A DNA stretch of 6,218 nucleotides from Candidatus Saccharimonadales bacterium (GCA_030151825.1 JASLCP010000017.1:1-6218), one strand, 5' to 3'. Shown: positions 1 through 5,167, counted from the stretch's first letter. The notes: generated by a model from the letters alone, not told the origin. Numbers and translations: made by a program.

Positions 1-268
1 TGTCGACATCACCAACTTCGAAAAAAATATGGACGAATTCAAAACCGCCTTTGGCCGCAACTACGAACTAGCTGGTCGCCGCTTTGGCGAAGCGATTGAG
101 GGGATCGACAAAACCATCAAGCAGCTCGAAAAAACCAAACAAGCCTTACTATCCAGCGAAAACAACCTGCGCCTTGCCAACGACAAAGCCCAGGACCTCA
201 CGATCAAAAAACTAACCCGCGGCAACCCGACCATGGCCGAAAAATTTGCTGAGCTTGATAAAAACTAG
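1..268 (+). CDS. DUF2130 family protein, C-terminal fragment (5' end outside window)
   Basis: The frame is open from the window edge (first full codon at base 2) to a TAG at 266-268, giving 88 visible residues; the real start lies upstream. The C-terminus carries the highly conserved ending of DUF2130 proteins: an FGRNY motif, a charged helix with IDKTIKQLEKTK, then NLRLANDKAQDLTIKKLTRG and NPTM close to the end. These segments read as a coiled-coil-like helix followed by a basic tail. The molecular function of DUF2130 is not established, so none is assigned; a nucleic-acid or nuclease-related role sometimes suggested for the family cannot be judged from this fragment. An internal ATG at 29 has no ribosome-binding site and lies inside the conserved domain, so it is not the start. 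I am confident of the family and of the partial status. Confidence 0.85.
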   Translation, partial: VDITNFEKNMDEFKTAFGRNYELAGRRFGEAIEGIDKTIKQLEKTKQALLSSENNLRLANDKAQDLTIKKLTRGNPTMAEKFAELDKN

Positions 269-311
269 CACATACACAACCGTCAGTGCTCAAGTGTACT
301 CATGTACTTTT

Positions 312-337
312 AATACATATTATGATATAATAGTAAT
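312..337 (+). promoter_or_regulatory. Extended -10 promoter of the 338 gene, predicted leaderless
   Basis: TATAAT at 326-331 is preceded by TG at 323-324, an extended -10. It sits in the block TTATGATATAATAG (320-333), with AATACATA immediately upstream (312-319). The -35 position (about 303-308, TGTACT) is poor. Counting 7 nt past the -10 puts the transcription start on the A of the ATG at 338, so the mRNA should have no leader. There is no Shine-Dalgarno sequence before this ATG, which fits. The same block occurs before the gene at 3665. Confidence 0.75.
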
Positions 338-760
338 ATGAATGAGTTTGAAAACGTTTTCTCGAACAACCTTATCGTCCCTGACAAATGCAGGGAATGT
401 CCCGCCATTTGCGCCATGGAGTCCAACATCGCCGACAAATATAACGAAGTAGAAGATCTCGCAAAACGAGCGCTCTTTGCCAGCCCCCGCACTGCTCGCA
501 GCAACAGTCTCGACCGCAACAAAACAAAACAGCTATCGCCACTCGAACAAGACCTTGCCGCGGCATTCGACGCCAAAGATCGTCTAACCGAAAGTTACCA
601 AGCACAGGTTAATAACATGAGCGGCTTTGACTGCGCCGGTCCTATTACGTGCGTAGGAATGTCTCCACTCGGCACAAAAGCAACTATCACCGTCTGTGGG
701 TCAGGGGGAATGCCTGCGAACACCCGTCAAGAATCGACGGTTATTCATCGAAATCTCTAG
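338..760 (+). CDS. Hypothetical protein with six cysteines, orphan
   Basis: This 140-residue protein is not recognised. The start ATG is chosen because it is the first in frame and lies exactly where transcription should begin. It has an N-terminal cysteine cluster C18-x2-C21-x3-C25 (CRECPAIC), a central charged helical stretch (about residues 28-93, rich in Lys, Glu, Asp and Ala), and a glycine-rich C-terminal part with C99, C105 and C120. No signal peptide or membrane segment is seen, so it is probably cytoplasmic. The six cysteines could bind a metal (zinc or Fe-S), but the spacing matches no family I can name with confidence. It lies between the DUF2130 gene and the convergent thrE unit. 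The final codons run to a TAG only 17 nt from the stop of the opposing gene. It is likely a real gene, given its strong dedicated promoter; function unknown. Confidence 0.7.
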   Translation: MNEFENVFSNNLIVPDKCRECPAICAMESNIADKYNEVEDLAKRALFASPRTARSNSLDRNKTKQLSPLEQDLAAAFDAKDRLTESYQAQVNNMSGFDCAGPITCVGMSPLGTKATITVCGSGGMPANTRQESTVIHRNL

Positions 761-777
761 CGTATAACAAGTAATTG

Positions 778-1158
778 TCACTGCACCAAATCAATGAACT
801 GCCGCGTTTCGTCAGTTAACATCGCCTGGGTCACACGGCGAAACGGCCGCATCACTTCACCGCGCAGCGATTGCAAGCGGCCATTTACTCGCACGGCAAT
901 CGATACTGCAAAATACGTATCACGACGCACCACCGGAATTAATAGCGGTACGCCCGTGGCCAAATCACCATAAAACTGCATGTTACAGTTCAGACAAACA
1001 CACTGCACTACACGATGACTAACGTGAGCATACTTCCATAGCGGATAGCGAAATGCTCGCGCTTTTTTGTGCTCAAGTCCGACCGTCCCATGACACCATA
1101 GCAAACAGTTTTCGTCTGTAATACCACGATACGTTTTGTGCAAAATGATATCGGCCAT
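778..1158 (-). CDS. Small cysteine-containing hypothetical protein, coupled to thrE-like gene
   Basis: This is a 126-residue basic protein of unknown family. Its ATG (1158-1156) begins 2 nt after the TAG of the upstream thrE-like gene, and no clear Shine-Dalgarno sequence precedes it. Translation is therefore probably by reinitiation or coupling, and the two proteins are made together. Two cysteine groups are visible: C18-x3-C22 followed by His23, and C53-x-C55-x2-C58 (CVCLNC). Together they could form a zinc-ribbon-like knuckle, which is inference only. The C-terminal half is mixed beta-like (residues 70-92) and then an Arg-rich helix (94-112). No signal peptide or membrane segment is seen. 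The coupling suggests a role linked to the exporter, such as a regulatory or accessory subunit, but nothing in the sequence proves it. The gene ends with TGA at 780-778, facing the 338 gene. Confidence 0.72.
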   Translation of the reverse strand: MADIILHKTYRGITDENCLLWCHGTVGLEHKKARAFRYPLWKYAHVSHRVVQCVCLNCNMQFYGDLATGVPLLIPVVRRDTYFAVSIAVRVNGRLQSLRGEVMRPFRRVTQAMLTDETRQFIDLVQ

Positions 1159-1160
1159 GG

Positions 1161-2699
1161 CTATTCGGTAGTATCGTCAAATCGAGTATCGTCTTTGATC
1201 GTTTCATCGCGACGCTTGCTCTGACGCGGCCACAATCGCCCCAATGCCAAATGAGCAATGTCAACTACTGGACGGCGGGGCAATAACTGTCGTCGCATAA
1301 ACTCAGAAAAAGCCGTGGTATTACGCTCTTGGGCCACCGTCTGACGCAGCGGGCGACCCACCATACTTCCCAGTGATGCACCGGCAGCAATCGTTAGCGC
1401 CACCGCACCTGCTGTGAATAACGTTCCTAACGATTGGTAAAATAGTGGATCGCCTGGTGGATAGCGAATGATTTGCATCAATGCCGTATACAGCATCAAC
1501 CCAGGTACCAACGGGACAATTCCGCCCGAAATAATTCCGACTGACGGTGTCCGCCAAAAACGAGAAATAATCGACGCCGACGCCCCAATAAAGAGCGCTG
1601 CAATACCACTCGCTGGTACATACGACACGCCAAGTGTTGTCACCACCGACATCATAATAAAGAGACCCACACCACCAATCAGCCCGACACCAATGATCGC
1701 ACGGCGTCTCGTCTGTCCCGATAGGGCATAGCCAGCCGCTGCGATCGCCGCACCGACAATCTGCATTTCCAGTGCATTCAGCGTCAATGGCTCGGCGGAC
1801 ACCGCAATGCCAATACCGAACTTGCGCGCCGTATATAGCCCGACCAAAATACCCACCACAATACCAATTGTCTGCATAAAGACTTTGCTAATCCTTGCAT
1901 TGGCCGTCACATAGTATTCGTCAATCGCATCCTGAATCGCTCCCACAATGACCAATCCAGCCACCAACATCACCACGCCACCAACAACGAGTAGCGTCGG
2001 ATTCATACCAGCAAAAAACGTCACGCCATGACCCGCAATTGCATTAATTCCTGCCGCAATCATCGTAATCGATGCGGCAGCAATAATTTGCCGAAAGAAC
2101 GGTGGTATCGACCATTTAATCAACACTGCCAGCAATCGATCGATCACAATACCAATACAAAATGTCGTCACAATCGCTTGCCACGAGCTGGTATACATCA
2201 GTGTCACGCCGGCCACAATCGAGGCATTTCCCACCATAATTGCCCACCAGGGAAAAGTTTTTGGTTTGGCGATAATCGCCTCTAGTAGCTCCTCAGCCTC
2301 ATCGAGCGTATGCTGCTTTTTACTAATTTCAAAAATCAGGTTTTGTACCGCCTGAATCACCATATAGTTAATGTCTCGTGGCGCGACCGGACGAATCAGC
2401 GTCAGCGGCTCTTTTTCGACACCGCGAAGCTGCGACACCATCACGACATTGGCGCTAATATCGATATGCACCGGCTTTTCGCAATAGGTATCGGTAACGT
2501 CAAGTACTTTCGACACCACACTATTAGCCGATACCCCCATCGATAGTAGTTGATCGGCCATCGTCATCGCCATACGCAGCGCCCGCATATTCGGCGTCAA
2601 CATTTCACCGAATTTCTCGACCTTGGGCAATGTCAATTCGTCGATTTCTTCTATTGTTTGTTTGCGACCAAATGGCCAAATCTTCATAGCTGTTGTCAC
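1161..2699 (-). CDS. thrE: Threonine/serine exporter family (ThrE-like) membrane protein
   Basis: At 512 residues this is close to full-length two-domain ThrE proteins. Residues 1-145 are hydrophilic and match the N-terminal DUF1212 region: a helix with MRALRMAMTMADQLLSMGVS (38-57), a beta-rich stretch, then a charged helix (125-143). Residues 150-450 hold about ten hydrophobic segments (roughly 150-170, 172-192, 203-222, 234-256, 272-290, 310-327, 334-352, 361-378, 386-410, 424-447). The second half is the ThrE_2/DUF3815-like repeat, with GGIVPLVPGLMLYTAL (392-407) as the proline-glycine signature. The C-terminal 60 residues form a basic then acidic cytoplasmic tail. Family members export L-threonine and L-serine by proton antiport across the inner membrane; substrate and direction here are inferred. 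The start is a GTG (2699) 1 nt from a GGGGG run; an ATG at 2687, four codons in, is the alternative. The next gene is coupled to its stop. Confidence 0.85.
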   Translation of the reverse strand: MTTAMKIWPFGRKQTIEEIDELTLPKVEKFGEMLTPNMRALRMAMTMADQLLSMGVSANSVVSKVLDVTDTYCEKPVHIDISANVVMVSQLRGVEKEPLTLIRPVAPRDINYMVIQAVQNLIFEISKKQHTLDEAEELLEAIIAKPKTFPWWAIMVGNASIVAGVTLMYTSSWQAIVTTFCIGIVIDRLLAVLIKWSIPPFFRQIIAAASITMIAAGINAIAGHGVTFFAGMNPTLLVVGGVVMLVAGLVIVGAIQDAIDEYYVTANARISKVFMQTIGIVVGILVGLYTARKFGIGIAVSAEPLTLNALEMQIVGAAIAAAGYALSGQTRRRAIIGVGLIGGVGLFIMMSVVTTLGVSYVPASGIAALFIGASASIISRFWRTPSVGIISGGIVPLVPGLMLYTALMQIIRYPPGDPLFYQSLGTLFTAGAVALTIAAGASLGSMVGRPLRQTVAQERNTTAFSEFMRRQLLPRRPVVDIAHLALGRLWPRQSKRRDETIKDDTRFDDTTE

Positions 2700-2716
2700 G
2701 CCCCCTTTATAGTTCT

Positions 2717-2725
2717 ACTGTATCA
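2717..2725 (-). promoter_or_regulatory. Extended -10 promoter of the thrE-like unit
   Basis: Read on the minus strand, TGA-TACAGT (2725-2717) lies in ATTTATGATACAGTAG, which matches 14 of 16 positions of the promoter block at 3665. Transcription would start near 2710, giving an 11-nt leader containing AAAGGGGG before the GTG. A second possible -10, TATAAA (2711-2706), would start transcription right on the GTG. No good -35 is seen for either. It lies back to back with the promoter of the divergent YitT gene. Confidence 0.5.
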
Positions 2726-2743
2726 TAAATCACCGCGCTGACA

Positions 2744-2752
2744 TGGTACAAT
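2744..2752 (+). promoter_or_regulatory. Extended -10 promoter of the YitT-like gene
   Basis: TGG-TACAAT is an extended -10 with 5 of 6 consensus bases. The predicted start near 2759 gives a 17-nt leader that carries the AAGGAG ribosome-binding site. The -35 position (about 2724-2729) is weak and overlaps the -10 of the opposing thrE promoter. Confidence 0.6.
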
Positions 2753-2763
2753 AAAAACAGAAA

Positions 2764-2769
2764 AAGGAG
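2764..2769 (+). promoter_or_regulatory. Ribosome-binding site that decides the non-AUG start of the YitT-like gene
   Basis: AAGGAG is a near-consensus Shine-Dalgarno sequence. In the reading frame of the YitT-like protein it is followed by ACG (2770), ATT (2773) and ATA (2776). The spacing to ATA is 6 nt, which is ideal; to ATT it is 3 nt. No ATG, GTG or TTG occurs in this frame until the TTG at 2857. Confidence 0.7.
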
Positions 2770-2775
2770 ACGATT

Positions 2776-3630
2776 ATACCGTACCAACGTATCAAGCAAG
2801 TATTACTGGTCATATGTGGGAGCATTATTACTGCAGTCGGGCTGCAGTTTTTCTTATTGCCCAATCAGCTGCTCGATGGGGGAGTGACCGGTCTGTCAAT
2901 TATCGCTGCCAAATTATTAGGCCTACCGCTCGGGGCCTTTCTAGTGATACTCAACATTCCGTTTGTCGCACTTGGATACAAAAAGTTTGGACGTGAATTT
3001 ACCGCACTATCACTACTCGGTATCGCCATGCTCGCCTCATTAACATTTATCCACGTCGAACACGGACTAACTGACGTACCGATTTTGGCAGCGATTTTTG
3101 GTGGCGTCATTGTCGGGCTCGGCGTCGGAATTGTGCTCCGCTATGGCGGTATTATTGACGGCGCCGACACCGTTGCCGTGATGATTGATCGACTAACGAT
3201 TTTTTCGGTCAGCGAGGCAATCATGGCAATCAACAGCATTATTATCACGCTAGCCGGATTTGTCTTTGGCTGGGAGCAAGCACTGTACTCACTAATTGCT
3301 TACTTTATCGCTCACAAAGCCATTGATGTAACTGTCGAAGGCCTGAACGAAGATCGCTGCATGTGGATTGTCAGTATGCGCACCCACGAAATCGGCGATA
3401 TCATCAACCAACTCATCAAAGAACCTGTTACCTATATCCGTGAAGGTGATGACAAACGCGAGCCACACGGCATGATGCTGGCCGTCATCACGCGGTTTGA
3501 CGAGCAAAAGCTCAAAACGGCTATTCGCACTATCGACCCGCACGCCTACGTCGTCATCACCAGTGCTCATGAGGTTGTCGACCGCGTCTCTGAAGGCTCG
3601 CTCTATCGTGATGCACTCCATCATAGTTGA
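2776..3630 (+). CDS. YitT family membrane protein (YitT_membrane plus DUF2179), non-canonical start
   Basis: From ATA at 2776 this encodes 284 residues, the usual length for the family. Residues 7-27 form the first membrane helix, running into FFLLPNQLLDGGVTGLSI (24-41), the YitT signature loop with DGGVTG. Further hydrophobic segments follow at about 47-66, 74-92, 101-123 and 145-184, and the family normally has five to six. The C-terminal DUF2179 domain (about 195-275) has GMMLAVITRFDEQKLKTAIR and IDPHAYVVIT. Role: uncharacterised inner-membrane protein; transport is assumed for the family but no substrate is established. The first in-frame standard start is TTG at 2857, which would cut away the first membrane helix and lacks a ribosome-binding site. 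An upstream start at ATA (2776) or ATT (2773) behind AAGGAG is therefore far more likely. The gene diverges from the thrE-like gene. Its TGA lies inside the -35 of the next gene. Confidence 0.85.
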   Translation: MPYQRIKQVLLVICGSIITAVGLQFFLLPNQLLDGGVTGLSIIAAKLLGLPLGAFLVILNIPFVALGYKKFGREFTALSLLGIAMLASLTFIHVEHGLTDVPILAAIFGGVIVGLGVGIVLRYGGIIDGADTVAVMIDRLTIFSVSEAIMAINSIIITLAGFVFGWEQALYSLIAYFIAHKAIDVTVEGLNEDRCMWIVSMRTHEIGDIINQLIKEPVTYIREGDDKREPHGMMLAVITRFDEQKLKTAIRTIDPHAYVVITSAHEVVDRVSEGSLYRDALHHS

Positions 3631-3655
3631 ATAAATACATAATTTATGATATAAT
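3627..3655 (+). promoter_or_regulatory. Promoter of the 3665 gene, near-leaderless
   Basis: TTGAAT (3627-3632), a 17-bp gap and TATAAT (3650-3655) with TG at 3647-3648 make a strong extended -10 promoter. The -35 overlaps the stop codon of the YitT-like gene. The predicted transcription start is near 3662, only 3 nt before the ATG at 3665. The GAAGGA sequence before the ATG would then lie mostly outside the mRNA unless transcription begins a few bases earlier. The blocks AATACATA (3634-3641) and TTATGATATAATAG (3644-3657) repeat those before the 338 gene. Confidence 0.75.
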
Positions 3656-3664
3656 AGAAGGATA

Positions 3665-4354
3665 ATGACCTCGCCTGAACAGACGTCACCCGAACCAATC
3701 AACTTTGACACGATTGTCACTCATGCCATCGCGCCAACATTCGAAGACATTCATCAATATCGCAGTATCGAAGCCTCATTCACTATGCGCCAAGAACTAT
3801 TGACTGACTACCAGGGTAACGCCTCTGCCTATGTACAAGATCTGTACGAAACTGTTTCCTACTCGACCACCGCAGCGCTGTATTCACGAACGATCCACCA
3901 ACTCGAGCCACTCTGCATGGAGAAACCACAAGCATTCATGGAGAACATCGATATCATCGACACAGGGTTTGTCGTGGGACTCGAACTTGCCAATCGCACC
4001 ATCGACACCAATTATGCCATGATTTTTATGACCGAAGCGTTCAAGTCAGAGCTCTTGCCCTATCTTGGTGATAGTCAATCGACTGACACCTACCGCCAGC
4101 TCCGACAGCTTGGCTATAACTGGCACACCTATCATCAGGCCTGTGCAAATGACCTGACCACGATGCAGCCGGTACTCGACGAGACGTACGACCCATATCA
4201 TACCCCTCACGATGCCATTATCGATGCGCTGACTAACCATCTGGCGATGACGACACCCGAACAGCATACATCATTTGTCGCTGGGTTTGGCCTAGCCATG
4301 CTCCTCGAAGAAAAAGCTTCGTATATGGCGTGGCTATCTGACAACGTCCAATAA
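3665..4354 (+). CDS. Hypothetical helical protein, orphan
   Basis: This 229-residue protein is not recognised. It is acidic, appears largely alpha-helical, and has no signal peptide or clear membrane helix, so it is probably cytoplasmic. A weak internal similarity is visible: TGFVVGLELA (100-109) and TSFVAGFGLA (202-211), about 100 residues apart and each followed by a helix ending in an aromatic-rich stretch. This could mean a two-fold repeat. Cysteines are few (84, 150) and no catalytic pattern stands out. The ATG is supported by the strong promoter ending 9 nt upstream. It has its own promoter even though it follows the YitT-like gene by 34 nt, so it can be expressed independently. The TAA (4352-4354) abuts the shared terminator. 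It is a real gene by length, promoter and terminator; function unknown. Confidence 0.75.
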   Translation: MTSPEQTSPEPINFDTIVTHAIAPTFEDIHQYRSIEASFTMRQELLTDYQGNASAYVQDLYETVSYSTTAALYSRTIHQLEPLCMEKPQAFMENIDIIDTGFVVGLELANRTIDTNYAMIFMTEAFKSELLPYLGDSQSTDTYRQLRQLGYNWHTYHQACANDLTTMQPVLDETYDPYHTPHDAIIDALTNHLAMTTPEQHTSFVAGFGLAMLLEEKASYMAWLSDNVQ

Positions 4355-4386
4355 AAAATCCCCTTCCGGTGCACGAAGGGGATTTT
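4355..4386. terminator. Bidirectional rho-independent terminator
   Basis: AAAATCCCCTTC (4355-4366) and GAAGGGGATTTT (4375-4386) form a perfect 12-bp stem around an 8-nt loop. The A and T ends supply a U-tract in both directions. It separates the convergent 3665 gene and the rpf-like gene and should stop both. Confidence 0.93.
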
Positions 4387-4403
4387 GAGCAGGATAGACA
4401 GAT

Positions 4404-5000
4404 CTAGCGAAGACCGAGCTTGTCAGCACATGCTGGCCATGCATTGTAGCCACTTTTGGCAACAATTTTCTCAGCAATCGCAATTTGTTGCTCACGAGAA
4501 GCCTGTGCTGCAGTCGGGGCATAGGCGCCACCACCGTTACCAGTCCAAGTACCGGGGGCAAATTGCAAGCCGCCCGAATAGCCATTGCCGGTATTAATAG
4601 CCCAGTTGCCACCAGCCTCACATTGCGCCAAACGGTCCCAGACACTTCCGCCAGCAACAGATGGAGCAGCCGCTGCGGTATATCGTGGCGCTTGCGCAAC
4701 TGGTGCTGCAACCGCAATCGGTGCGCTAACAATTGCCGCCATACGGTCAGGCAATTCTTCATCAGCTGCTGGAATTCGAATTTCCTGACCGACATTGATC
4801 ACGTCAGGGTTGGCAATGGATTCGTTGGCATTAAACAGTCGCGGGTAGGTTGTTTGGTGTGCATCGGCAATTGACGAAAGCGTGTCGCCGGCATTCACCG
4901 TCACCTTGTTTTCTGCCGACTGGGCATGAGCTGCCGAGCCGCCAAACACCACTGTTGCTACCGCAATAGCAAGTGTCGTAAAAATTACTTTGATTTTCAT
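4404..5000 (-). CDS. Secreted LysM and Rpf-like (transglycosylase-like) cell-wall hydrolase
   Basis: The protein has 198 residues from the ATG at 5000, which is 6 nt after AGGAGG; a TTG at 5018 would translate through the ribosome-binding site and is rejected. Residues 1-26 are a signal peptide (K2, K4, hydrophobic core, AAHA before Q27). Residues 31-77 are one LysM domain (VTVNAGDTLSSIADAH to VGQEIRIP), which binds peptidoglycan. A Pro/Ala-rich linker (84-117) follows. Residues 119-197 match the Rpf/transglycosylase-like fold: VWDRLAQCEAGGNW with the expected catalytic Glu128, NTGNGYSGGLQFAPGTW, then REQQIAIAEKI and NAWPAC. Cys127 and Cys191 fit the conserved disulfide. Rpf domains cleave peptidoglycan glycan strands and in Actinobacteria promote resuscitation of dormant cells. 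It should act outside the membrane on self or host wall. It has its own promoter and a structured leader. Confidence 0.93.
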   Translation of the reverse strand: MKIKVIFTTLAIAVATVVFGGSAAHAQSAENKVTVNAGDTLSSIADAHQTTYPRLFNANESIANPDVINVGQEIRIPAADEELPDRMAAIVSAPIAVAAPVAQAPRYTAAAAPSVAGGSVWDRLAQCEAGGNWAINTGNGYSGGLQFAPGTWTGNGGGAYAPTAAQASREQQIAIAEKIVAKSGYNAWPACADKLGLR

Positions 5001-5006
5001 AGATTT

Positions 5007-5012
5007 CCTCCT
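5007..5012 (-). promoter_or_regulatory. Ribosome-binding site of the rpf-like gene
   Basis: AGGAGG on the minus strand is a full consensus Shine-Dalgarno sequence, 6 nt before the ATG at 5000. It fixes that ATG as the start over the in-frame TTG at 5018. Confidence 0.92.
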
Positions 5013-5054
5013 ATTCAACCTAGGTTATTTCTGATTAAATAGCCATAGGCAATG

Positions 5055-5109
5055 CTTGTGCTTTTGTTTGCCGTTTGTGTTCATGTGGGCAAAATTCCAA
5101 AAACACAAG
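5055..5109 (-). promoter_or_regulatory. Nested hairpin in the 5' leader of the rpf-like mRNA
   Basis: In the minus-strand RNA, CUUGUGUUUUUG (5109-5098) pairs with CAAAAGCACAAG (5066-5055) over 12 bp with one G-U pair. Directly inside it, UUUGCC (5093-5088) pairs with GGCAAA (5072-5067), leaving a 4-nt bulge and a 15-nt loop. The outer arm begins at or within about 2 nt of the predicted transcription start (near 5107). No U-tract follows, so it is not a terminator for the upstream gene. A 5' stabiliser or a binding or sensing element are the likely options. It matches no riboswitch class I recognise. Confidence 0.5.
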
Positions 5110-5113
5110 TACT

Positions 5114-5142
5114 ATCGTACATCGGCATATGTCGACTGTCAA
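5114..5142 (-). promoter_or_regulatory. Sigma-70-type promoter of the rpf-like gene
   Basis: A perfect TTGACA (5142-5137) is followed by a 17-bp spacer and TACGAT (5119-5114) on the minus strand. The predicted start near 5107 gives a leader of about 107 nt. Just upstream of the -35 is AAGCATA (5156-5150), in the same arrangement as at the HAD-like promoter. Confidence 0.75.
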
Positions 5143-5167
5143 TACTTTTTATGCTTCTGTGTTAGCT

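Noticed and set aside
292..313. Possible terminator after the DUF2130 gene (AAG-TG-TAC, loop, GTACTT then TTTAAT)
   Set aside because: The stem has only 6 A/T-rich pairs with a 2-nt bulge, too weak to call with confidence.
2028..2741. Several plus-strand open frames opposite the thrE-like gene
   Set aside because: They are rich in His, Arg, Asn and Cys as expected from antisense reading, and have no ribosome-binding sites or family features.
2814..2996. ATG-started plus-strand frame overlapping the start of the YitT-like gene
   Set aside because: It is in a different frame from the conserved YitT sequence and has no Shine-Dalgarno sequence; it is chance.
4334..4795. 153-residue minus-strand open frame over the rpf-like gene
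   Set aside because: It is an out-of-frame shadow of the well-supported LysM/Rpf coding sequence and runs through the terminator.
5000..5018. TTG start at 5018 for the rpf-like gene, adding six residues
   Set aside because: Those codons are the AGGAGG ribosome-binding site itself; ATG at 5000 has ideal spacing and gives a normal signal peptide.
5055..5109. Reading the leader hairpin as a terminator of the HAD-like gene
   Set aside because: It lacks a following U-tract and begins at the start of the rpf-like transcript, downstream of a strong promoter.
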